Assembly: GCF_000799565.1 (NCBI RefSeq)
Contig: NZ_JUHB01000001.1
Span: forward strand, 1,178,001 to 1,242,000
Direction: 5' to 3'
Source: Cellulophaga sp. Hel_I_12
GTDB taxonomy: Bacteria > Bacteroidota > Bacteroidia > Flavobacteriales > Flavobacteriaceae
Length of the DNA stretch: 64,000 bases
In this document: positions 36,076 to 44,031 of the stretch, piece by piece
Layout: the number at the start of each line of letters is the position of its first letter
Position numbering within the stretch: the first letter of the stretch is position 1
Position numbers and translations under genes: made by a program
Notes under the pieces: generated by a model
Database searches by the model: none
The model's input: the letters and a program-made list of their open reading frames with translations, nothing else
Told to the model about the DNA's origin: nothing

Positions 36076-36435
36076 ATGATGATGATTTTAATCGCGGGTC
36101 CTTACCGAAGCGGAACAAATAATGATCTGGAACTTATCAAAAAAAATATGGACAGATTAGAGTCCGTTGCACTGCCGATTTTTCGGAAAGGTCATATTCC
36201 TATGATTGGTGAATGGGTGGCAAATCCATTGATTGAGTTAGCGGGTTCAAAGGAGGTCGGAGATGAAATATTTACTGAAATTCAATACCCCACAGCACAC
36301 AGGTTATTGACTAAATGTGATGCAATTTTGAGAATCGAAGGTGAATCAAAAGGAGCTGACCAAGATGTCAAAATAGGAAAAGAGTTGGGCTTAAAAATTT
36401 ACTATGACGTAAATAAAATTCCAGATGCAGAATAG
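36076..36435 (+). CDS. DUF4406 / nucleoside 2-deoxyribosyltransferase-like protein
   Basis: The 119-residue protein starts with ILIAGPYRSG, the P-loop-like first turn of the nucleoside 2-deoxyribosyltransferase-like fold. It continues with HIPMIGEW and the segment KCDAILRIEG-x-SKGADQDV, where the family carries its catalytic region. Enzymes of this fold cleave or transfer nucleobases from deoxynucleosides. Catalysis by this short form is not established. Its last 11 bases overlap the start of the NUDIX gene, so the two are translationally coupled and probably act on related nucleotide substrates. Confidence 0.75.
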   Translation: MMMILIAGPYRSGTNNDLELIKKNMDRLESVALPIFRKGHIPMIGEWVANPLIELAGSKEVGDEIFTEIQYPTAHRLLTKCDAILRIEGESKGADQDVKIGKELGLKIYYDVNKIPDAE

Positions 36436-37006
36436 TAAAGTTCGGAATCTAAAGACCGAGGTACTTTCTGATAATTGGTATACTTTGAGAAAAGTCACTT
36501 TCGATTATTTAAAAAGGGATGGAAGTTGGGAAACACAAAGCAGAGAAACTTATGATAGAGGAAATGGTTCAACTATACTTCTTTATAATAAAGAACGGTC
36601 AACTGTAATACTTACAAGACAGTTTCGAATGCCAACTTATGTAAATGGCAATAAAACGGGAATGCTAATCGAAACTTGTGCTGGACTTTTGAGTAAGGAA
36701 AATGCAACAGAATGTATTAAAAGGGAAACACAAGAAGAAACGGGATATGAAATTTCTTCCGTGCAAAAGGTATTTGAAGCATATATGTCTCCTGGCTCTG
36801 TAACTGAAATTGTTTATTTTTTTATTGCAGAGTATAAGGACTCCATGAAAGTCTCGGAAGGTGGTGGAGCAGAAGGTGAACAAGAGGAAATTGAGGTTTT
36901 AGAACTGAAAATTGACGAAGCGGCTAAAATGATCGAAAACGGGGAAATTAAAGATGGAAAAACAATAATGCTATTACAATATATACAACTAAGAGGTATA
37001 CTATAA
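36425..37006 (+). CDS. NUDIX hydrolase, NudK-type (GDP-mannose pyrophosphatase-like)
   Basis: The 193-residue protein has a NUDIX box in the form characteristic of NudK, CAGLLSKENATECIKRETQ followed by EETGY (about 81-104). This is preceded by VILTRQFRMPTYVNGN and followed by YMSPGSVTEIVYFFIAEY. The NudK relatives hydrolyse GDP-mannose and similar nucleotide sugars with magnesium. The start at 36425 overlaps the DUF4406 gene by 11 bases. An accurate substrate cannot be given. Confidence 0.85.
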   Translation: MQNSKVRNLKTEVLSDNWYTLRKVTFDYLKRDGSWETQSRETYDRGNGSTILLYNKERSTVILTRQFRMPTYVNGNKTGMLIETCAGLLSKENATECIKRETQEETGYEISSVQKVFEAYMSPGSVTEIVYFFIAEYKDSMKVSEGGGAEGEQEEIEVLELKIDEAAKMIENGEIKDGKTIMLLQYIQLRGIL

Positions 37007-37375
37007 AGTAACATGTTCAAAATAAGTCCATTCGCAAATCTGCTCAAAATTCCTCTAATTTATAATTTTTTTTTGAGCGATTGAAGATAACGACTTACCT
37101 AAGAACAATATGGGAGTAAATAGGCGTTTGCCTTCCGGGCATGTACTTAGGAAAGTCTTTTGGTTTTGTTTTATTTTTTTTCATCAGAGCAAAACCCTAA
37201 AGATTTTGCACACACATAAATATACACAAACCATTGGTTTAAACACCAAAACCCGCATTACTCATAGGTTTTGTTGTAAACAGTTTTTAGAATATTACTC
37301 TTATTCTATTTTTGGTTTTATTTAATTCCTGATCAACTTTTTATATCAAAAATTCAAATTAATAATAATCTTCTG
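37007..37375. other. Intergenic region with one imperfect hairpin
   Basis: GACTTACCTAAG (37092-37103) and CTTAGGAAAGTC (37146-37157) pair with one mismatch around a 42-base loop that contains a smaller GGC-GTTT-GCC stem. No gene is credible here. The hairpin could be a terminator remnant or a recombination site. It does not carry the full consensus of an integron attC site. Confidence 0.4.
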
Positions 37376-38218
37376 CTATTTTAAAAAGTTTGGATTTCTT
37401 TTACCAACCCAACCTTCACCAGTATAAACAAACAAAGGCACAATTAGTTTTTCAATAGAATCAATAAGATGTGAGTTATTTTCTATTGGTTGTTTCGACA
37501 ACATTTGCCCAGTAATTATCGATTTTTTTCCAATAGTGTTATCGAATAAAATTCCTCTAAGCCATATTTCATTGGGTAAAACATAATTAATTGAGAATAT
37601 CACACGATTATATGAATCGAGAATTTCAAAACCTCTATCATCTTGATTCCATGTGAAAAGACAATCGTTATTCAAAACAAACTGACTATCTTCCATAATT
37701 AGCGAAGCTTCTCCCTTACTATTTTTTAATATCCCTGTAAATAATATTCGATTGGTTAATGAATCAACTTTAACTTGTAGATTACAATCAGTTGGTAAGT
37801 GATTTTCAAGTCCCTTAGGAAAAAAGCACATCCTTTGTTTTAATACTGAGATAGATCCTTTCCAATTAAGTCCAAAAAAAGTTGAGTCGTTTTTTCTTGA
37901 AGAAGGTCCTAATATAAAGTGTATTGAATCTTTCTTGTTGGAATTTGCGGAACTTAACAAAATCCCTCTTTGATTCCTATCTGGGTTACATTCCCATGGT
38001 AAAGTAGAATTCACTTCTATTATAGGGTCTGAAAACACGCTATTATATCTGTCATAAGCTTCCCAAAATAATAGTGCTATACCAATAATATAAACTGTTT
38101 TTGCATATGTGGATGTAGAAATTGATTTCCAATGGGATTTGCAGAATAATAATATAAAAATTTTCTCTTTACATTTCTTATTATCTACTTTAATTCTACA
38201 TTTTTTCATTTTGGCCAT
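37376..38218 (-). CDS. Membrane-anchored hypothetical protein
   Basis: The 280-residue protein has a lysine- and cysteine-rich cytoplasmic start (MKKCRIKVDNKKCKEK). One clear membrane segment lies at about 40-56 (TVYIIGIALLFWEAY), and a 220-residue extracytoplasmic domain of beta character follows. I do not recognise it. It lies alone between the island genes and the pilus operon, with long gaps on both sides, and may be the last gene of the island. Start codon choice between 38218 and the second methionine (MAKMKK) is open. Confidence 0.55.
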   Translation of the reverse strand: MAKMKKCRIKVDNKKCKEKIFILLFCKSHWKSISTSTYAKTVYIIGIALLFWEAYDRYNSVFSDPIIEVNSTLPWECNPDRNQRGILLSSANSNKKDSIHFILGPSSRKNDSTFFGLNWKGSISVLKQRMCFFPKGLENHLPTDCNLQVKVDSLTNRILFTGILKNSKGEASLIMEDSQFVLNNDCLFTWNQDDRGFEILDSYNRVIFSINYVLPNEIWLRGILFDNTIGKKSIITGQMLSKQPIENNSHLIDSIEKLIVPLFVYTGEGWVGKRNPNFLK

Positions 38219-38911
38219 ATGTATCTTAATGAGATAATTGTTTACAACTCGATATATCTGTATATAATATATTTAATACAGGTTTATGTTTCGGGATAAA
38301 CGTATTAAAACTTTAATTATTAATACTGTGTTCCAATTATTTAAAATTTAGGTTTCGGAAATAGTCTATCTTCCAAATATATGAATTTACCTTTAGATTT
38401 ATTTGTAAACTTTAAGACTATAATTTTGAGCATAGACTTATGTAAGTTTCTAATGTTTAAAATATTTTATCATAAGTATAGGCTGAAAATTCAAAACATT
38501 GAGTTGTCTATTTTTAGTAAAAAATAGCCTAAATTATTTATGTCTAATCCTCACCAACTATATATGAATTTTGTATAATGTAGATGTAATCTATTTTGAA
38601 TAACTAATATAATTTCATTTTTCCGTGAAAAACACATTGGGTTTGTTCAGCTGAGCGTTTATTTCCTTGAAAAATGAAAATTTCCAAAAAATCCAATATA
38701 AATATAAATCAATAAACAAAGGGCTTCCGAAGGATAATAAAAACATAACATCGCTTTAGCGTGTTATCCTCTTGCTTTTCCCCTTAGTTTTGTAAACATA
38801 CTTTTTTTAGGGATCATTTAATTGTTTGAGAGTTTCTTTAATTCTTAACTTCCCATCGGGGAATTCTCCACATAGTAATAGCCTCAAGGCCTTACTAAAA
38901 TTATTTTAAAT
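38219..38911. other. Intergenic region before the pilus-like operon
   Basis: There is no convincing gene in these 693 very AT-rich bases. A hairpin at 38743-38766 (ATAACA / TGTTAT around CGCT-TT-AGCG with one bulged base) lies 146 bases beyond the end of the gspF-like gene and may help to end that operon. Confidence 0.45.
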
Positions 38912-40045
38912 CTACCCTAAAACACTACCCAACTTAAACATAGGCAAATACATAGCAATTAAAATAACGCCAACTACAATCCCGACAAAAAGTATGATTA
39001 ATGGTTCCATTAAGGTTGACATCAGTTTTGATTTTTGCTGAACCTCAATACCATATTGTAGATTTAACCGATTAAAAATGAATTCTGTTTGGTTGGTTTC
39101 TTCCGCTACCTTAACCAAAGAAATCATTCGATGATCAAATATTTTGTTTCCTTTTAGACTATCACTTAAACTATAGCCCTTTACTATTTTTTCTTCAACC
39201 GATTTTAAAGCGTCTTTTAAAGGATAAAAATCAATCATTTTACTTACTAATTCTATACTATTCAAAATAGGAACTTTTGAAGAGGTTAACAAAGTAACCG
39301 CTTGGGTGAATTGCGACAAATAAACGGATTTTATAAAATCTCCGACAAATGGAATTTTTAAATATCCATAATCTCTATGCTTTTTGAAATTTTCATTTTT
39401 GGTGAGTAGTTTCCTGAAAATTATAATTATCAATAAAAATGCAACAACCCACCAACCATAATTTCCAATAAAATCTGAAAGACTTACTATAAATTTCGTA
39501 ATACCAGGCAATTCCACATTATTTTGTTTAAAAATATCTTGAAACATGGGGACTACCAAACGCAACATAAAAATAACGACTAAAACGGCAGTAACTAGAA
39601 TAATTATTGGATAGGTAAGTGCGCTAATCAAGTTTCTGCGTTGTTCATTTTTCCTAGCAAAAAAACTACCGAGCTCTTCGCTTATTTTGGACATTGTTCC
39701 CGTTTCTTCTCCAATTTTTAGCGAATAATATTCGTACTCGGTAAATTCCTTTTTAGAATGAATAATTTCAGAAAAACTCATACCTGACACCAAAAGATCA
39801 CCCATTTCGTGAAAAAATGTTTTTAACTTATCCTTTTTCTGATTTTCCTCAATAAGTAATAAGGCTTCTTTTAAGTTAATTCCTGCCTTTAAGAGTACAC
39901 TAATTTCAGTATAAAAATCTTCCTTTTTTTTATTGGAGAAGGATTTCCCGAAAAAGGTAAGTTCCTTTTGCAACAGGGTATTAATGTCCTTACTTTTTCC
40001 AGAAGGTCGTTTAACAGTCTTTGTGTTTTCTAGTTTAAAACCCAT
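38912..40045 (-). CDS. GspF/PilC-like inner-membrane platform protein
   Basis: The 377-residue protein contains the two GspF domains (about 45-165 and 245-370). The family motifs are EISVLLKAGINLKEAL, IGEETGTMSKI, FTQAVTLLTSSKVPILNSI and VKVAEETNQ. Three membrane segments lie at about 143-168, 198-216 and 345-367. GspF is the platform on which the GspE ATPase drives pilin assembly in type II secretion and type IV pili. It is the last gene of a tightly packed leftward operon, whose preceding gene overlaps it by one base. The matching ATPase is encoded 20 kb away in the rightward operon. Confidence 0.9.
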   Translation of the reverse strand: MGFKLENTKTVKRPSGKSKDINTLLQKELTFFGKSFSNKKKEDFYTEISVLLKAGINLKEALLLIEENQKKDKLKTFFHEMGDLLVSGMSFSEIIHSKKEFTEYEYYSLKIGEETGTMSKISEELGSFFARKNEQRRNLISALTYPIIILVTAVLVVIFMLRLVVPMFQDIFKQNNVELPGITKFIVSLSDFIGNYGWWVVAFLLIIIIFRKLLTKNENFKKHRDYGYLKIPFVGDFIKSVYLSQFTQAVTLLTSSKVPILNSIELVSKMIDFYPLKDALKSVEEKIVKGYSLSDSLKGNKIFDHRMISLVKVAEETNQTEFIFNRLNLQYGIEVQQKSKLMSTLMEPLIILFVGIVVGVILIAMYLPMFKLGSVLG

Positions 40046-40515
40046 TATTTCAAATATGTTTGAGCCGTATTATTCTTATACACAAAAATTACTTTAGCAC
40101 CTTCTTCTTTTTTTGTCAAAATTTTGATAGCATCAATTTCTCCCACTGAAACTTCATTACCGTCAAAATAAAACATTTTATCAGTAATCGTAATTTTCAA
40201 AGTATCTAAATCACGTATAACAGTAGTTTCATCAAATTGATATTCCATTACTCCTACTTCATTTTCAAAACTTAAAATATCACTTTTAGCGTTATAATTT
40301 ATCGTAGAATAGGATCTAAAATCTACCCAAAGTGCTTGTCTCAAAAGGTTCACTTCTGTTCCCTGTTCATAGTTTTGTTGAATGCCACTCATTTGTTTCT
40401 GAACTAGGTTTAAAACACTAAAAGCAAGACCGATAACGATTATGGTAATCACTAATACCACAATCATTTCACTCAAAGTAAATGCTTTAATGCGCTTTAA
40501 ACTATTCAATTTCAT
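40045..40515 (-). CDS. Prepilin-like protein (minor pseudopilin)
   Basis: The 156-residue protein begins with a short basic leader and then IKAFTLSEMIVVLVITIIV. This is the type IV prepilin signal with Glu at +5 if cleavage falls before Phe, and the residue at -1 is Ala, not the usual Gly. After the hydrophobic helix comes a short beta domain. It overlaps the genes on both sides (1 base and 14 bases), so it is translated with the GspF-like and the second pilin-like protein. It is probably a minor pseudopilin of the GspH/J kind. Confidence 0.8.
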   Translation of the reverse strand: MKLNSLKRIKAFTLSEMIVVLVITIIVIGLAFSVLNLVQKQMSGIQQNYEQGTEVNLLRQALWVDFRSYSTINYNAKSDILSFENEVGVMEYQFDETTVIRDLDTLKITITDKMFYFDGNEVSVGEIDAIKILTKKEEGAKVIFVYKNNTAQTYLK

Positions 40516-40837
40516 AAATATAGGACGATACCGTTTTTTTAGATTTGTTATTTGTTGCCTCTAGCTTAACAGAGCCAACCTGTTTAGGAGAAACAGAGGA
40601 CATTTGTATCTCCCAATCATTCCATTCCTCTGAATAGGGTATTATAATTTTTTCTTTATAGTACTCGTATTCTAGCTCTTGCAACTTTTCTGTTATTGGC
40701 TGGGTATTCCCGTTAATGTAAGTAGTAAAAATTGTATTTAAAAGTAAACTTGCCATCATAAAAACCACTACAATCAACACAGTAGCGACCATAGTTTCCA
40801 TTAAAGTGGAGGCTTTTATTTTTTTTAATACAGCCAT
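40502..40837 (-). CDS. Prepilin-like protein (GspI/GspJ-like minor pseudopilin)
   Basis: The 111-residue protein has IKASTLMETMVATVLIVVVF as prepilin signal. Cleavage would fall after Ala and before Ser, with Glu at +5. The TLMETMVA pattern resembles GspI-type minor pseudopilins. It overlaps both neighbours (14 and 13 bases). The mature part is unusually short, about 100 residues. Confidence 0.75.
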   Translation of the reverse strand: MAVLKKIKASTLMETMVATVLIVVVFMMASLLLNTIFTTYINGNTQPITEKLQELEYEYYKEKIIIPYSEEWNDWEIQMSSVSPKQVGSVKLEATNNKSKKTVSSYIYEIE

Positions 40838-42099
40838 TTACTTACTTTCTTTTTATTCCTATTTTCGTCATATAATAATCCTACATACTCATTGGATAGC
40901 AATGGAGCATTTATCTGTCCGTTGTACAAATGATTTTTATATATACTCCCATTTTCCAAGGCCATAAACATTGCTGTGGTAACACTGCCTAACACTTCTC
41001 CTTTTAGTTCTAAGGCCTCTTCACAATATAACTCTCCTATAATGGTCACCATATCATCGATTTTAATCTGAGGATAAAATTGTTGATCGGTAGCGCTTCC
41101 TAAATATAAAACGACACCTGAAACCGTCGTATTTTGTTCGATACTAATATTAGCATTTTGTTGATTTGGATTTGCTCCTTGGCTTTCATTTTTACTATTC
41201 ACTACCAAGGCAGAGGGATAGTTTAACTGACAATTTTTTCCGACTTCGATAGTTTTTGAAGCTATGGCTTGAAAAGTACCGAGAACTTTGTCTTTAATAA
41301 TTATTTCAGGGGCTATAAGTATAACATCTTGTAAAATTGCAGACTCCTGGACAATAATCTTTCGACTAGCATTAATGATAATATTTCCTGTTAATTTTAG
41401 GTTTGAAAGGGATATCACATCACCATAAACAAATTGGGTTTCTTGATGAAAGCTTAGCGCAAATTCAGTTCCGTTCGGTAATGAAATAGCCTCACCTACT
41501 CCGTAAGATTGACTAGATGTAAGCTTATTTAAATTCTCCTGTAATTTAGCATCTAGTTTTGGAAGTTCACTTATACTTATTTTTTGCTGCCCGTATAATA
41601 ACTGTTTTTGAAAATAAGAATTTCCAGAAATGTTTCCCGTTCTTATCCCTTGTTTGGGTAAGAAAGCATCCCCGACAATTTTTGTGTTTCCCGCAATGAC
41701 CATAGGTCGATTTATATCTTTTAGATAAAGTGCTGGTGAATCTTTTAAATATTCAGCGCCTACGAGTGCAGTTTTAGTGAACTTACTTTTTTGAAATGAA
41801 GCGACCACCGTATATTTTTCAAAAATGCCCCAGTAATTTTTAATAACCTTAGTTTCTATAGGATCATCAATACCAAGTTTTAAAGGAAGTGTATCATTTA
41901 AGACTAAATCTTGCTGCATGGCATAAGCCAACCCTAAATCTGTTTTTTTGATGGTTTGTATCAACAAGTCTGTTTTTTTACCAAAAAAGGAATGGGTATA
42001 ACTTAGCGTCACGAAAGTCAATAATAAAATAGCGATAACAACCCCTATAAAGAGTACAAACTGTAGGGCACCAGCTTTAAGTTTCAGGTTCCATTTCAC
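40825..42099 (-). CDS. GspK/PilX-like protein with a polymer-forming beta domain
   Basis: The 424-residue protein starts with KLKAGALQFVLFIGVVIAILLL, a pilin-like helix that lacks Glu at +5, as GspK proteins do. GspK caps the pseudopilus tip. The middle of the mature protein (about 220-390) is made of short regular strands such as ISLSNLKLTGNIIINASRKI and LELKGEVLGSVTTAMFMAL. This resembles the beta-helix of bactofilin / polymer-forming proteins and is not the normal GspK fold. It overlaps its neighbours by 13 and 4 bases. The combination is unusual, and the function is inferred from position and the N-terminal helix. Confidence 0.65.
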   Translation of the reverse strand: MKWNLKLKAGALQFVLFIGVVIAILLLTFVTLSYTHSFFGKKTDLLIQTIKKTDLGLAYAMQQDLVLNDTLPLKLGIDDPIETKVIKNYWGIFEKYTVVASFQKSKFTKTALVGAEYLKDSPALYLKDINRPMVIAGNTKIVGDAFLPKQGIRTGNISGNSYFQKQLLYGQQKISISELPKLDAKLQENLNKLTSSQSYGVGEAISLPNGTEFALSFHQETQFVYGDVISLSNLKLTGNIIINASRKIIVQESAILQDVILIAPEIIIKDKVLGTFQAIASKTIEVGKNCQLNYPSALVVNSKNESQGANPNQQNANISIEQNTTVSGVVLYLGSATDQQFYPQIKIDDMVTIIGELYCEEALELKGEVLGSVTTAMFMALENGSIYKNHLYNGQINAPLLSNEYVGLLYDENRNKKKVSKWLY

Positions 42100-42560
42100 T
42101 TTTCAAGGGATAAAGTGATTCGTTTGTTTTGGTAGCTTACTTTAATAGTTTCTGTAGAACCAGAAATCAGCGTTACGTCAGCAATCTTATCTTTTAGTTT
42201 CATCATGTGCTGCTGTCCGTTGATAGTTACAAAAAATATTTTCTGTTGGCTATTGCCGTCGGTAATAAAACCTGAATATTTAATATCAATAGTCGGCTGA
42301 GTGACAACTGTTTTATTTGTGTTTGTTTTCTTGGGTTTAGTTTCAGTTTTCATAGCCGTTTCTAAAAACGGATCTCGATAATCAGCAACAATACTAAACT
42401 TATCACGCTCTTGGATTTTTTTAGGTTTAAAGGATAGGGGCCTAGACGATGGCACTTCTTTTACTTTATCAGGCATCCAATTGATTATTTTATAGCCGAT
42501 TAATCCCCAAACTATAAGTACTAGGGCGAGTAAAAGATATGTTTTTGTATTCTTTTGCAC
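42096..42560 (-). CDS. GspC/PilP-like bitopic protein
   Basis: The 154-residue protein has one N-terminal membrane helix (TYLLLALVLIVWGLIGY) and a proline-rich linker. RDPF is at 62-65, the motif of PilP and similar inner-membrane connectors. The small beta domain (about 90-150) contains IKYSGFI and MMKLKDKI. Proteins of this kind link the inner-membrane platform to the secretin. The overlap with the GspK-like gene (4 bases) supports a shared machine. The match to GspC or PilP is by layout, not by strong similarity. Confidence 0.65.
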   Translation of the reverse strand: MQKNTKTYLLLALVLIVWGLIGYKIINWMPDKVKEVPSSRPLSFKPKKIQERDKFSIVADYRDPFLETAMKTETKPKKTNTNKTVVTQPTIDIKYSGFITDGNSQQKIFFVTINGQQHMMKLKDKIADVTLISGSTETIKVSYQNKRITLSLEK

Positions 42561-42561
42561 T

Positions 42562-43254
42562 TTAGTTGATGGTTACACTAAAAACGTTAGAAAAATTACT
42601 TTCATTAAAAGCATCATAAGCTTTTACACGCCAATAATAAGTTTCACCTGAGGTAAGGGTAGCTGTAAACGTTTTATCTGTTCCTATGTTTTTAGATTCT
42701 AGGGTTTGTAAATCCTCCGTTTGGTAGATAAAAATACTATCGCGTTCTGCTGTTCCTGCAATATTTTCACGAGTCCATGAGAAATTAACCAACGTCTCAG
42801 GCTCAGTTGATCCATTTGCTGGAGCTGCCAAAACTGGGTTATTTGGTGGAATAATATCCGCATTTACATCACCATCTATTTCAAAACCAAAACTAACATA
42901 AGGAGTTTCATAGCCCGAATTAATTGCCTTTATACGCCATTGGTACACACCATTTAACAATCTTTTTTCAATACTCGTAATTACCCTGCCTAAGGTGTCT
43001 TGTATCACCGTACTATCCATTAAAATTTGTACCGCATTCTCAAAATTTGGTTGCGCTATTTGAATGCGATAAGCTTCTGCACTATTCAATTCATCCCAAT
43101 TAAAACTTACCGTATTAGAAGCTATAATAGTGCCGTCTTTAGGTGCTAAAATTTGAACTTCGGCTGCTGAAATATCATCCACCTCTAAAATATCATCACA
43201 AGAAAATAGAAATAAACTAAAAGGCAATAGCGTTATGTACTGTTTTACATTCAT
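42562..43254 (-). CDS. Lipoprotein with two fibronectin-III-like domains
   Basis: The 230-residue protein has a lipoprotein signal (LLPFSLFLFSC), then two similar beta-sandwich units. Each ends in a strand of the type YQWRIKAINSGYE and YYWRVKAYDAFNE, which is typical of fibronectin-III-like folds. The first unit starts at about residue 30 and the second at about 135. It lies one base from its downstream neighbour in the pilus operon. A surface-exposed or periplasmic adaptor of the machine is a reasonable guess. Confidence 0.7.
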   Translation of the reverse strand: MNVKQYITLLPFSLFLFSCDDILEVDDISAAEVQILAPKDGTIIASNTVSFNWDELNSAEAYRIQIAQPNFENAVQILMDSTVIQDTLGRVITSIEKRLLNGVYQWRIKAINSGYETPYVSFGFEIDGDVNADIIPPNNPVLAAPANGSTEPETLVNFSWTRENIAGTAERDSIFIYQTEDLQTLESKNIGTDKTFTATLTSGETYYWRVKAYDAFNESNFSNVFSVTIN

Positions 43255-43255
43255 A

Positions 43256-43990
43256 CTATAATTTTAAATAAGATTTGGTTTTTGATTTTATTTTAGATGC
43301 TTTAGTATAAGTATCCCTAGGGCAAGCTTCGTTTTTTTGCACCAAGGCTTTAATAATCTTATTATGATACCTATCCGCCCCCCAACAGAAAGAAACATAA
43401 CTATACTCAAAAACTTCAAAGTGCGAAAAATCTATTTCAATTTTTTGGTTGTTGTTTACTGTGAATACTGTTAATTTATTTCTAGCATCTTTTTGTAATA
43501 GTATGGTTTCTGCCTGCATCAATGTAGATCGCAATTTATCAGTTATGGTTATATCGATACTCGTTACCAGCTTGTAATCTCTATCATTTTCTAGATAGGA
43601 ACGCACCCCATTATTAATATCATTATTTAAAAGATCCGTTAACTCAATTTTATCTAAGAGTTCTAGGCGAATGTATTTTGGTTTAAAGGGCATCGAATCT
43701 GTATACGAAACACTATTTATTCGGTTTGCATTTTTTAAATAATTAGTGTATTTATTGTAGCTCGCTTTATTAAATGGCATCGCTTTAGCAGAAACCAAAA
43801 GCGGTTGTTCATAATTTAGAATTCCGATTTGCGCTTGTGACTGATACCAAAAATCACCTTTTATCTTCACAAAACTCCCTAATTCAGGAAAAGTAATTGC
43901 CGCAGTTTGTAGTTTGTTTTTGTAGCTTGAACAAGAATTTAAACTTAAAATAAATAAACCTAATACTAAAATTAAAAAAAAATGTTTCAT
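43256..43990 (-). CDS. Lipoprotein of unknown function in the pilus operon
   Basis: The ATG at 43990 gives 244 residues with a clear lipoprotein signal (LILVLGLFILSLNSC). A start 21 bases earlier would place seven more residues before it and is less likely. The mature protein has no family I recognise. It alternates strands and charged helices and contains two cysteines near the end (FCWGAD and NEACPRD). The gene ends one base before the fibronectin-like lipoprotein gene, so both are in the pilus-like operon. Confidence 0.65.
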   Translation of the reverse strand: MKHFFLILVLGLFILSLNSCSSYKNKLQTAAITFPELGSFVKIKGDFWYQSQAQIGILNYEQPLLVSAKAMPFNKASYNKYTNYLKNANRINSVSYTDSMPFKPKYIRLELLDKIELTDLLNNDINNGVRSYLENDRDYKLVTSIDITITDKLRSTLMQAETILLQKDARNKLTVFTVNNNQKIEIDFSHFEVFEYSYVSFCWGADRYHNKIIKALVQKNEACPRDTYTKASKIKSKTKSYLKL

Positions 43991-44031
43991 ATTATTTATC
44001 ACTAACAACATATAAATTTACTTTAAAAATA

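Noticed and set aside
37092..37157. Hairpin resembling an integron attC site
   Set aside because: The outer boxes do not match RYYYAAC and GTTRRRY, no integrase is visible, and neighbouring genes are not arranged as cassettes.
37110..37325. A 71-codon open frame after the NudK-type gene
   Set aside because: It has a low-complexity aromatic and histidine composition, overlaps the hairpin at 37092-37157, and shows no family feature.
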